Origin: JBAZTO01 sp041661865 | Lineage (GTDB): Bacteria > Planctomycetota > Phycisphaerae > SM23-33 | Direction of reading: 5' to 3' | Length of the DNA stretch: 64,000 bases | Assembly: GCA_041661865.1 (NCBI GenBank) | Contig: JBAZTO010000014.1 | Span: forward strand, 4,960-68,959 | Shown here: piece after piece, positions 14,710-22,830 of the stretch | Position numbering within the stretch: position 1 is the first letter of the stretch | Layout: every line of letters starts with the position of its first letter | Position numbers and translations under genes: made by a program | Notes under the pieces: model-generated | Told to the model about the DNA's origin: nothing | What the model saw: the letters and a program-made list of their open reading frames with translations, nothing else | The model's database searches: none

Positions 14710-16770
14710 ATGGTCATGGCCAAAACGACCAAGACAGAGATTCGGTGGCGGACCTGGGGCCAGGGGGTTTTCGACGAGGCCCGGGCGGCCGACAAGTTGA
14801 TCCTGCTGGACAGCGGGGCCACCTGGTGCCACTGGTGCCACGTGATGGACCACCAGACGTATGAGGACGAGGAAGTGGTCCGGTTCGTCAATGAGCGGTT
14901 TATCCCGCTGCGGATCGATCGCGACCGCCTCCCCGAGGTCGATGCCCGCTTCCAGTCGGCCATGGCGCTGATGTCCTCGCAGGCGGGCGGCTGGCCGCTG
15001 ACGGCGGTGGTGACGCCCGACGGGCACGTGCTCTTCAAGGCCACCTTCCTGCCGCCCCGCTCCGACCCGGCCTTCGGCGCGGGGACAGGGCTCATCGAGT
15101 TGCTTGAGACGGTGGACAAGCACTGGCGTGAAAACCGCTCGGCCATCGCGGCCGCGGCGGCCCGGCTGGACGAGGGGATAGAACGGGAGTTCCGGCGGAT
15201 TTACTCCCAGCCGGGCAAGATCTCCGACGAGCAGATCCAGATGGTTTTCTCCGGCCTGGAGCAGGCATACGACAGCCAGCATGGCGGATTCGGCGCCGCG
15301 CCAAAATTCTTCAACCCGCCGGCCCTCGAACTGCTGGAGGTGCTGGCCTGGAAGGGCAACGAACACGCCGCGGCGATGCTGACCAAGACGCTCGATTCAA
15401 TCCGTCGCGGCGGGGTCTGCGACCAGGTCGGCGGCGGCTTTCACCGCTACAGCGTCGATGAGCGGTGGCACGTGCCGCACTTTGAGAAGATGGCTTGCGA
15501 CAATGCCGCCCTTCTGGCCATCTTCGCCAATGCCCACGCCCTGACGGGCAAGAAGACGTTCCGCCAGGTCGCCCTCCAGACGATGGAATGGGCGATGGAC
15601 GTGCTGGGCGGCGGCGGGCGAAAAGGCTTTTTCGCCAGCCAGGACGCCGATGTCGGGCCGGAGGACGACGGGGACTATTTCACCTGGACGTCTGAGGAGG
15701 TCCGCGTCGCCGTCGGCGAGTTGTCCGAGGTGGTGGAGGCTTACTACGACGTCGACGAGCAGGGCGACATGCGCGACCGCCCCGGCAGGAACGTGCTTCG
15801 CGTGATCAAGCCGCCCGATGTGCAGGCACGGCTGCTGGGCATCAACCCCGAGGAACTGGCCGGGCAGATCGAGCAGGGCCGGCGGCTGCTTCAGGCGGCG
15901 CGGGCCAGGCGGCCGGCGCCGGGAGTGGACAAGACCGTCTTTGCCGACATCAACGGGATGATGATCGACGCCTTCCTGACCTGCCACGAGCGCCTGGGCG
16001 AGGGGCCAGCCCGCGAAGTCGCCATCGCCACGCTGGACCATTTGCTCGATACGCTCCGCGACGAACGCGGCGTTTTTGCCCACTACCGCCAGGGCGGGAC
16101 GCTGATGAACGTCGGCCTGCTGGCCGATCAGGCCTGGATGGCGCGGGCTGCCCTGCATGCCTTCGCCGTCACGGGCGAGGAGAAGTATCTCCAGGCCGCC
16201 ACGAAGTTGGGCCGCTATATCGCGGGCCTGGCGACCGATTTCGGCGCCCTGGCCGGCTCGCCGCAACCCTCGACACCCGGCCCGGCCGCCACCCGCCCGG
16301 CGGTCGGCTGGGAAGATTCCGCCGGACGCAGCCCCGCTTCGCTGGCTGTCTCGGTGCTGCTGGACCTGGGCCACTGGGCGGGAGATGACACCCTCTCCGC
16401 CGCCGCGACCACCGCGGCAGAAAGCTTCGCCGGCGGAGTCAAACGCGACTGGGCGCTCTTCCTGGCCGGCTACACCCTCGCGTTGGAGCATGTCCTGCAT
16501 GGCCCGCGCAGCATCCTGGTCGTCGGGCCCAAGGGCGACCGAACCGCCGCGAACCTGCTCTCCGCCGCCCGGCGCGAAATGCTGCCGGGAGGATGGACCC
16601 TCGCCATCGATCCATCGCAGGAACCCCAGCGCCGCCGCCTCGAACAATGGGGCCACGCCTGGCCCGCCCACGCCGTCGCCTACGTCTGCCACGGCAAGGC
16701 GTGCCTGGCCCCGGCGCAGTCAGTGTCGCAACTTTCGCAGCGCCTGGGGGAACTCAGGAAACTTCAGTAG
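14710..16770 (+). CDS. YyaL/DUF255 thioredoxin-fold protein
   Basis: About 687 residues; ATG 14710 or 14716. N-terminal DUF255 thioredoxin-like domain with WCHWCHVM (the CxxC-type site) in ATWCHWCHVMDHQTYEDEEV, near residue 40, followed by GGWPLTAVVTPDG. The rest is an (alpha/alpha) toroid of the N-acylglucosamine epimerase type (GGVCDQVGGGFHRYSVDERW, HFEKMACDNAALL, FFASQDADVGPEDDGDYFTW). This is the standard layout of the YyaL/SPATA20 family, about 680-700 residues, whose reaction remains unclear. It is AzoR's upstream neighbour, with 36 bases between them, and a MITE-like repeat fills its leader. Confidence 0.92.
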   Translation: MVMAKTTKTEIRWRTWGQGVFDEARAADKLILLDSGATWCHWCHVMDHQTYEDEEVVRFVNERFIPLRIDRDRLPEVDARFQSAMALMSSQAGGWPLTAVVTPDGHVLFKATFLPPRSDPAFGAGTGLIELLETVDKHWRENRSAIAAAAARLDEGIEREFRRIYSQPGKISDEQIQMVFSGLEQAYDSQHGGFGAAPKFFNPPALELLEVLAWKGNEHAAAMLTKTLDSIRRGGVCDQVGGGFHRYSVDERWHVPHFEKMACDNAALLAIFANAHALTGKKTFRQVALQTMEWAMDVLGGGGRKGFFASQDADVGPEDDGDYFTWTSEEVRVAVGELSEVVEAYYDVDEQGDMRDRPGRNVLRVIKPPDVQARLLGINPEELAGQIEQGRRLLQAARARRPAPGVDKTVFADINGMMIDAFLTCHERLGEGPAREVAIATLDHLLDTLRDERGVFAHYRQGGTLMNVGLLADQAWMARAALHAFAVTGEEKYLQAATKLGRYIAGLATDFGALAGSPQPSTPGPAATRPAVGWEDSAGRSPASLAVSVLLDLGHWAGDDTLSAAATTAAESFAGGVKRDWALFLAGYTLALEHVLHGPRSILVVGPKGDRTAANLLSAARREMLPGGWTLAIDPSQEPQRRRLEQWGHAWPAHAVAYVCHGKACLAPAQSVSQLSQRLGELRKLQ

Positions 16771-16806
16771 CCGCCGATGAACCGCCAACTATCAAAGGAG
16801 ACATCG

Positions 16807-17430
16807 ATGCCCAGACTACTGCACATCAAGGCCAGCCCTCGAGGCCTGGACTCGTACTCCACCCAGCTTGCCGAGGCGTTCATCCAAGCCTTCAAGCAAA
16901 ACCATCCGCTCTACGGGACGGACGAACTGGACGTGTTTCACGCCAACCTGCCTGCCTTTGAAGCCCCGCAGGCCGCAGCCAAGTATGCGGTCATGAGCGG
17001 GCAGGAACCCACCGGCGCCGCCGGACGGGCATGGAAGGCGGTCATCGGGGTCATTAACGACTTCAAGTCGGCCGACATGTACCTGATATCCTCCCCAATG
17101 TGGAACTTCAGCATTCCCTACCGGCTCAAGCAGTACATCGATATCCTCGTCCAGCCGGGATTGACCTTCTCATACTCCGCCGCCGGGGGCTACAAGGGGC
17201 TGGTGACGGGCAAGAAGGCGTTCCTGATGCTCGCTCGCGGCGGGGCCTACCCGCCCTCCACCAAATCCGACATGCAGCAGCCATACCTGGAGATGATCCT
17301 GCGATTCGTCGGCGTGGAGGAGATCCGGGCGGTCGTCGCCAGTTCGACCCTCATGGCGGGGGCCGCCGAAGTCCATGACATGATGGAAGTGGCCAAGGAG
17401 CAGGCGCGGACAATTGCCGCCGAGGCGTGA
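16807..17430 (+). CDS. azoR: FMN-dependent NADH:quinone oxidoreductase/azoreductase
   Basis: 207 residues from ATG 16807, behind AAAGGAGACATCG. A flavodoxin-like fold: HIKASPRGLDSYSTQLAEAF is the phosphate-binding loop, and YLISSPMWNFSIPYRLKQYI is the signature loop that contacts FMN in AzoR. AzoR-type enzymes use NADH to reduce quinones and azo compounds and protect against thiol or quinone stress. It follows the DUF255 gene closely and probably shares its transcript. Confidence 0.92.
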   Translation: MPRLLHIKASPRGLDSYSTQLAEAFIQAFKQNHPLYGTDELDVFHANLPAFEAPQAAAKYAVMSGQEPTGAAGRAWKAVIGVINDFKSADMYLISSPMWNFSIPYRLKQYIDILVQPGLTFSYSAAGGYKGLVTGKKAFLMLARGGAYPPSTKSDMQQPYLEMILRFVGVEEIRAVVASSTLMAGAAEVHDMMEVAKEQARTIAAEA

Positions 17431-17643
17431 GTCTCCGCCCATCGCTATAACACTATTCCCTGCTTGCCGTGGCCCGCCCACTCCGCGGGCCCCGCCCGAT
17501 CCCCATCCACAGGCACCCGCCCTGGCGGGATTTCCCCCGGAGCCTGTTGCATCCGCCGGCATAACGGTACAATGCCCAACGCTTCCGGTGCTACTGAAGG
17601 TCTTCCCTCTGTCGCCCGGATGGTGGACTACTGAGGAATCATT
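17431..17643. other. intergenic region with possible promoter
   Basis: No gene. TACAAT at 17568-17573 with TTGCAT 15 bases upstream is a possible promoter for the following gene, giving a leader of about 64 bases. Confidence 0.3.
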
Positions 17644-18870
17644 ATGAGACATGCGATTCTCTTCCTGCTGGGCCTGACCTGCACAACATTGCCCTTGTTC
17701 GCCGCCGGGGCCAACGCCTCCTCCGGGCAGGTCCGCCAGTTCCCCAATGCCGGCATCGAACTGGCCATCCCCGCCGGCTACCAGCTTCAGCCCCTCGCCC
17801 AGCCCTACGAGATACTGCGGGCCGTCATGTTCGACGGCAACACGCCGTCCCAGGGCCTGACGCTCGTGGCCATGCCGGTGGGCTCCCCCACCGCCACCGC
17901 CGACGAAATCGCCGACTCGATGCTGGCCGACCAACAACAGTCGCTGGTGATCCGCGACCTGCAGATGATAACCAAGGCGACCATGAAGGTGGCCGACATC
18001 AACGGCGCCGCCCGCTACTTCAGCTACAAGTTCCGCGGCGAGCCGACGCTGGCGGCGGTGGTTTACTTCATCCGCCAGGCGCCCGATAGCGCCAGCCGCA
18101 TCTGCTACATCCTCAGCGTCGAGGCGCAAGCCAACCGCAAGTCCGAAGTCCTGCCCGCACTGGGCGATGTGGTCAAGACCGTCCAGTTCCTGCCGCTCCA
18201 GCGGCCCATTGACATCAAGCTCCACCTGGGCCAGAAGGTCGAAAGCGAAGACGGCCTCCTCTCCCTCCGCGTGCCGGAAGGTTGGTTCGTCAATTCGGAC
18301 GCGAGCGGCCTGGAGATCGCTCAGATGGACTTCACCAGGAATACTCCGACGCTCTTCGCCCATATCGTAGTGGATGATGTTGCGCCCCAGGGTGACGCCA
18401 ACGCCGTGGCGGCCAAGTGCATCGCCAGGTTCAAGACCGCCACCGCCGCCGACGAGATGGAAGGCAAGGTGCTGGGCCAGACCACTTCCCTCCTGGCGGG
18501 CCTGCCGGCTTGCCAACTGGTCATGGAGCAGCGGGGCCAGCCGCGGGCGACCAGTGCCCCAACCACAGCCGCCGCGGGCGCAACCACGGCCCCCGCGACC
18601 GTCCCGGCCAGTTCACCTGCCACCGCCCCCGCCGCCGATGCGGACAAGTTCAATGTCGTCATCGTGCAGCGCGTCGTGGTCTTGCCCGAATCGCTCGCGG
18701 CGGGCGGGCATAAGAGCCTCTCGCTGATCCTGATCTGCCAGGAGGCCAAGCCCGAGGCGGCAGAGGCGGCCATGAACACGCTGGCCGAGGGATTCGAGCT
18801 TCACCCCGAAAAACTCGCAGCCACCCAGCCGACCCCCGCGCCAGGCAACGTGGCCCCGGCGAAAAAATAG
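17644..18870 (+). CDS. exported protein with two DcrB/PsbP-like domains
   Basis: 408 residues; ATG behind GAGGAATCATT. Signal peptide 1-25 (ends AGANA). Two segments look alike: residues about 35-180 begin NAGIELAIPAGYQ and end VVKTVQFLP, and residues about 200-385 begin LLSLRVPEGWFVNSDASGLE and end NTLAEGFELHP. Both fit the DcrB/PsbP/DUF1795 pattern of small exported proteins. An Ala/Thr/Pro linker (about 300-335) interrupts the second. Function unknown; single-gene transcript likely. Confidence 0.65.
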   Translation: MRHAILFLLGLTCTTLPLFAAGANASSGQVRQFPNAGIELAIPAGYQLQPLAQPYEILRAVMFDGNTPSQGLTLVAMPVGSPTATADEIADSMLADQQQSLVIRDLQMITKATMKVADINGAARYFSYKFRGEPTLAAVVYFIRQAPDSASRICYILSVEAQANRKSEVLPALGDVVKTVQFLPLQRPIDIKLHLGQKVESEDGLLSLRVPEGWFVNSDASGLEIAQMDFTRNTPTLFAHIVVDDVAPQGDANAVAAKCIARFKTATAADEMEGKVLGQTTSLLAGLPACQLVMEQRGQPRATSAPTTAAAGATTAPATVPASSPATAPAADADKFNVVIVQRVVVLPESLAAGGHKSLSLILICQEAKPEAAEAAMNTLAEGFELHPEKLAATQPTPAPGNVAPAKK

Positions 18871-18951
18871 CTTGCGCCCTCTCGATTGTTGGAGTAGAAG
18901 GAGTCCAAGCGGACGTGAATAATTGGTGATTCCGCGCTTGAGGGAGAATCT

Positions 18952-20049
18952 ATGAGTTTCGAGAATCAGGTAATTAATGATGATTGTGTAACTTGGCTTG
19001 CCAAGCAGAAAGAGCCGTTCGCTGACCTGATCTTTGCCGATCCCCCCTTCAATATTGGCTACAAGTACGATGTTTATGACGACAGAAAGCAATACCGCGA
19101 GTATCGCCAATGGACCTTCAAGTGGATGAGGGCCTGCGCCCAGGTGCTGAAGCCCCACGGGAGCTTCTGGATAGCCATAGGAGACGAATACGCCGCTGAA
19201 GTCCGGTTCATTGCACGACGGCTGGGGCTCACTCTGAGAAACTGGATCATCTGGCATTATACCTTTGGGCAGAATACGCGGATGAAGTTTGCCCGATCAC
19301 ACGCTCATCTTTTCTATTTCACCAAGAGCCAAGAGAACTTCACCTTTAATCCTGAAGCAGTCGCAGTCGCTTCCGATCGGCTCAAAGAGTACAACGACAA
19401 ACGTGCAGCTCCATTAGGCAAGGTTCCTTTCGATGTATGGATCGACTTCCCCCGAGTCTGCGGCACCTTCTCTGAACGAGAGGGCTGGCATCCATGCCAG
19501 ATGCCTGAGGGGCTATTGTCGCGAATTGTGCGGGCCTGCACCGACATTGGCGACAGGGTGTTAGACCCCTTTGCTGGGAGCGGAACAACGCTGGTAGTAG
19601 CCAAGAAACTTCGGCGGACTTTCACGGGGATAGAGCTCTCCGAGCAATATGTCGAGGGAATTGAAGAGAGAATAAAAAAGACCGTTGCCGTCTCCTCCGT
19701 GGGGACGACTCCGAGAACATGGACTCCAGCGGAGAGGGAGTTGCTTGCTTCCCTCTACGTAGAAAACGCGATACCCTCGGAACAGCTTCACAAGCACATG
19801 AACCTCTGGGTGACATTTGTCCAGCAGTTCAACCTGCGGATATACAACGTCGTCGCTGGTGAACGCGAGCCTGATGAAATATGGAGCCAACTTGAACGGA
19901 TGCGAAAGTCAGGCAAACTAGGGCGGGTTAGGGTCCATGCCTCTGTGGCGACGACCGGGGACTTAGAAGCGCCATTGATACCTGCAAAAGAACTGGAGCG
20001 AATGAGGCGGGTTCAGCCTAACGACAACACCAAGAAACGATCAAAGTGA
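18952..20049 (+). CDS. site-specific DNA methyltransferase, beta class
   Basis: 365 residues, ATG behind GGGAGAATCT. Motif IV DPPF (30-33) comes before the AdoMet motif I DPFAGSG (205-211), the beta-class order, and DPPF/Y usually marks N6-adenine methylation. The intervening target-recognition part is short. About 110 extra residues follow the catalytic core (from TPRTWTPAERELLASLY), which is unusual for a minimal M.HinfI/CcrM-like enzyme. No endonuclease gene is adjacent, so it is an orphan or partner-dependent methylase. Base composition is clearly AT-richer than the flanking genes. The next gene starts 13 bases later and probably shares its transcript. Confidence 0.9.
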   Translation: MSFENQVINDDCVTWLAKQKEPFADLIFADPPFNIGYKYDVYDDRKQYREYRQWTFKWMRACAQVLKPHGSFWIAIGDEYAAEVRFIARRLGLTLRNWIIWHYTFGQNTRMKFARSHAHLFYFTKSQENFTFNPEAVAVASDRLKEYNDKRAAPLGKVPFDVWIDFPRVCGTFSEREGWHPCQMPEGLLSRIVRACTDIGDRVLDPFAGSGTTLVVAKKLRRTFTGIELSEQYVEGIEERIKKTVAVSSVGTTPRTWTPAERELLASLYVENAIPSEQLHKHMNLWVTFVQQFNLRIYNVVAGEREPDEIWSQLERMRKSGKLGRVRVHASVATTGDLEAPLIPAKELERMRRVQPNDNTKKRSK

Positions 20050-20062
20050 CAAGGGGAACAAC

Positions 20063-20467
20063 ATGGATGGCCTAAGCAGGGCGCACCAAGAACATGTCGT
20101 AGAGTTGCTACAAAAATCCACCGTGGCGAGAGACTCGCTTCCGTACACGGACGAGTTCCAGCAACTGAAAACTGAATTCTTTGACAGGACGTTCAAGAAC
20201 GTCACTGATGCCGAGTTCTGGAACATCTTGGTGACTGTCGGAAAGAAAGGCGGAGTCAGGGGAAAACCGCGAACCAGTATTGCACCGTCGTTAGCTGAAG
20301 ACAATCAGAGGCTCCTCCTCTCGCTCATGCCGGTACCAATTGGAGAACGGGATAGATTGCCCTACTCGAAAGCACTGGACAGACTGGTACAGCAGTTTAG
20401 CTCCACAGCCGGCACGAACCTCACCCACCGTGAAATCTGGTTGGCAATCTTGAGTTTGGCGAAGTGA
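20063..20467 (+). CDS. small protein with internal duplication, methylase partner
   Basis: 134 residues, ATG 13 bases after the methyltransferase stop. Not recognised. It is built of two related halves: residues 22-64 (ARDSLPYTDEFQQLKTEFFD ... TDAEFWNILVTVGKK) and 93-134 (ERDRLPYSKALDRLVQQFSS ... THREIWLAILSLAK). Shared pattern: RD-x-LPY, Leu and Phe spacing, then T-x-x-E-(F/I)-W-x-x-(I/L), ending in Lys. Both halves look all-helical. It shares the low GC of the methyltransferase, so the pair probably moved together. Roles as a restriction partner, DNA-binding adaptor or methylase modulator are guesses. Confidence 0.7.
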   Translation: MDGLSRAHQEHVVELLQKSTVARDSLPYTDEFQQLKTEFFDRTFKNVTDAEFWNILVTVGKKGGVRGKPRTSIAPSLAEDNQRLLLSLMPVPIGERDRLPYSKALDRLVQQFSSTAGTNLTHREIWLAILSLAK

Positions 20468-20569
20468 TGATTGGGGTATAGGGCCGGAAACAGCACGCTG
20501 CGGGCGTCGCGGCGCGTGGGCAAGGGCCGAACGAAGCGTGCCACGGGGAAATCGCCCCAGGCCGGCCCC

Positions 20570-21496
20570 CTATTCAGATGACGGGATGTCGGCTGGAGCG
20601 GATGTTGCGCCCGGCAAGGTAGCCGGTTCCAATTCCGGTATGGAGGCAGGTTCTGCCGCCGGCGCGGAGGTCGGTTCTTCTGCCGGCAGGGGCGCCGGTT
20701 CTGCCACCGTCGCGGCGGTCGGCTCTGTTGCCAGGACAGGCGCCGATTCTATGGCCGGCGCATAGGCCGGTTCCGTTGCCGGCGCGGTGGCGAGCGTGGC
20801 CGCGGAGGCCGAGGCGGGTTCAGCGGCTGGCACAGGGACAGGCTCCGCGACCGGCGCCGAGGTCGGCATCGTCGCGGGCAGGCGGACCTTAACGACTCTT
20901 TGAGCGGAGAAGGTCTTGCCCGTCAGGTAGTCGACAAACTCCGCGCGGACGGTGATCTCTCCGTGGGCAGGGAGGCTCTGCCAGGGGCAGACAAAGCTGA
21001 ACTGCGCGCCGCCGATCATCGCGTTGGACCAGTTCTTCCCGATCTCGTCGACGCCGAAGCGACACTCGCCGATGAGGTTTTCGCCGGTTGGGGCGGCCAA
21101 GTCGTAGATCTGAATTTTCACGTCCCCGGCAGCCTTGAGCGTGCTGCCCTGCGCATCGACAGGCCGAAGATAAACCTTGACGGCTGCGTCGCCCTCGCTG
21201 CCGTGCAGCGCCACGCCGCCGCTGTAGCGGCCTATCTCGATACCCGTGACGTAGAAGAGTTTCTCCAGCCGCCGAGGCCCCAGGCCTCGCAACGTCTGAA
21301 GGTCCGTGTTCTGGCGCCCGATGGTGTCCAGCAGTTCCTGGTTCTGGCGCACCAAGTCGCGGTCCTTCTGCTGCGTGTCGAGCCACTGCTGGTTGAGCCG
21401 CTCGAACTTGGCCGCGGGAACAGTGGGTTGGCAGCCGCCCAAAATCGACAGCGCCAAGCTCAAGGCCGCCGATGCCAGTGCCGCGCCGCGCATCAC
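20570..21496 (-). CDS. lipoprotein with coiled coil and Pro/Ala repeat tail
   Basis: 308 residues. Lipobox LGGC gives a mature Cys at about 22. A short coiled coil follows (LNQQWLDTQQKDRDLVRQNQELLDT, about 33-70). A beta-rich domain (75-205) contains GIEIGRYSGGVALHGSEGD and ITVRAEFVDYLTGKTFSAQR. The last 100 residues are an irregular repeat of AEPAPxPAxEP units. The start overlaps the ClpP stop by four bases (ATGA), so it is translationally coupled to the clp operon. Function unknown; the repeat tail may span peptidoglycan. Confidence 0.75.
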   Translation of the reverse strand: MMRGAALASAALSLALSILGGCQPTVPAAKFERLNQQWLDTQQKDRDLVRQNQELLDTIGRQNTDLQTLRGLGPRRLEKLFYVTGIEIGRYSGGVALHGSEGDAAVKVYLRPVDAQGSTLKAAGDVKIQIYDLAAPTGENLIGECRFGVDEIGKNWSNAMIGGAQFSFVCPWQSLPAHGEITVRAEFVDYLTGKTFSAQRVVKVRLPATMPTSAPVAEPVPVPAAEPASASAATLATAPATEPAYAPAIESAPVLATEPTAATVAEPAPLPAEEPTSAPAAEPASIPELEPATLPGATSAPADIPSSE

Positions 21497-22131
21497 TCCA
21501 CCTTATCCTCGGGTTTGACCGGTGCTGGGACAGGCATGCGCTCCAGGATACGATCGACGCAGCCGTATTGAACCGCTTCGCCCGCGTCGAGCCACTTGTT
21601 GCGGTCGCAGTCGCGTTCGATGGTCGCGATGGACTGGCCGGTGCCCTCGGCCAGGATTTCATAGAGCCGGCGACGCAGGCGAATAATCTCGCGGGCCTCG
21701 ATGTCCAGGTCGGTGGCCGGGCCTTCCAGCACGCCGTGAATCAGCGGCTGGTGGATCAGGACGCGGCTGTTGGCCAGGATGTGCCGCTTGCCCTTGGCCC
21801 CGCCCACCAGCAGCACCGCCGCCATTGATGCGGCCATGCCCACGCAGTAGGTGGACACCGGCGGACGGATGAACTGCATGGTGTCCAGGATCGCCAGGCC
21901 CGACGAAACGTTACCGCCGGGCGAATTGATATAAAGATGAATGTCGGCGTGCGGGTCTTCGTTGCTCAGGAACAGCAACTGGGCCACGATGATGTTGGCC
22001 ATGTCGTCGTCGATGCCGCCGCCCAGGAAAACGATACGGTCCTTCAGCAGGCGGCTGTAGATATCGTAGCTGCGCTCGCCGCGGCCGGTCTTTTCGATCA
22101 CGATCGGCACGAGATGCTGGTTCTGTGTCAT
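21493..22131 (-). CDS. clpP: ATP-dependent Clp protease proteolytic subunit (copy 2)
   Basis: 212 residues. ClpP serine protease: Ser102 in VGMAASMAA, His127 in VLIHQPL, Asp174 in IERDCDR form the catalytic triad, and YINSPGGNVSSGLAI is the conserved strand. It forms tetradecamers that need ClpX or ClpA for unfolding; neither is in the window. It is more diverged than the upstream ClpP: the RD after the active Asp reads RN, and the C-terminus is Pro/Glu-rich. It lies between the first clpP and the coupled lipoprotein. Confidence 0.93.
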   Translation of the reverse strand: MTQNQHLVPIVIEKTGRGERSYDIYSRLLKDRIVFLGGGIDDDMANIIVAQLLFLSNEDPHADIHLYINSPGGNVSSGLAILDTMQFIRPPVSTYCVGMAASMAAVLLVGGAKGKRHILANSRVLIHQPLIHGVLEGPATDLDIEAREIIRLRRRLYEILAEGTGQSIATIERDCDRNKWLDAGEAVQYGCVDRILERMPVPAPVKPEDKVE

Positions 22132-22160
22132 GAGCCTTTCCCTTTACCTGGGCAACCGAT

Positions 22161-22775
22161 TCACTTTCTCTTGGCCGGACCGGCCGGCTTATCCAGGATA
22201 TCGTCGATGATGCCGTAGTCCTTGGCCTCCTGCGGCGTCATGTAGCGGTCCCGCTCGGTTTCCTGCTCGATGAGCTTGACGTCCCGGTTGGTGTGCTTGG
22301 CCAACAGGTCGTTCAGCAGCCGCTTGGCCTTGAGGATCTCCTCGGCCTGGATCACGATGTCGCTGGCCTGGCCCGTCACGCCGCCCCAGGGCTGGTGGAT
22401 CATGATCTTGCTGTGGGGCAGGGCGAACCGCTTGTTCTTGGAGCCCGAGGCCAGGATCATCGCCGCGCCGCTGGCGGCCTGTCCGACGCAGAAGGTCGCG
22501 ATCGGGCAGGTCATGAACTGCATGGTGTCGTAGATGGCCAGCGTGTCGTCGACCGAACCGCCCGGAGAATTAATGTACAGACTGATCTCGCGGTCGGGGG
22601 ACTTGTCCTGGAGCTCCAGCAGCCGCATGATCAGCCCGCCGGCTGAGCCGTGGTTGATGTCGCCCCACAGGAACACGATGCGTTCCTCGGCCAGCCGCTC
22701 TTCGAGCGTCATTTCCCGCCGCCCGACATACTCGCGGCTGTTGGCCTGGACAGCGTGGTTGTTCTGTCTATTCAT
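22161..22775 (-). CDS. clpP: ATP-dependent Clp protease proteolytic subunit (copy 1)
   Basis: 204 residues from ATG 22775, behind GGGAGCAAGCT; a longer in-frame start at 22805 lacks a ribosome site. Ser102 in VGQAASGAA and His127 in IMIHQPWGG are present. At the place of the catalytic Asp (IEKD in most ClpPs) it reads IEQE, Glu172, an uncommon change that could weaken or alter catalysis. It follows trigger factor and precedes a second clpP. Mixed ClpP1P2 rings, in which one copy is less active alone, are known in other bacteria and are a reasonable model. Confidence 0.93.
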   Translation of the reverse strand: MNRQNNHAVQANSREYVGRREMTLEERLAEERIVFLWGDINHGSAGGLIMRLLELQDKSPDREISLYINSPGGSVDDTLAIYDTMQFMTCPIATFCVGQAASGAAMILASGSKNKRFALPHSKIMIHQPWGGVTGQASDIVIQAEEILKAKRLLNDLLAKHTNRDVKLIEQETERDRYMTPQEAKDYGIIDDILDKPAGPAKRK

Positions 22776-22830
22776 AGCTTGCTCCCAAACGCCTTGGTGC
22801 ATCATTTTATCGTCTTTCCAAGCGGGCAGC

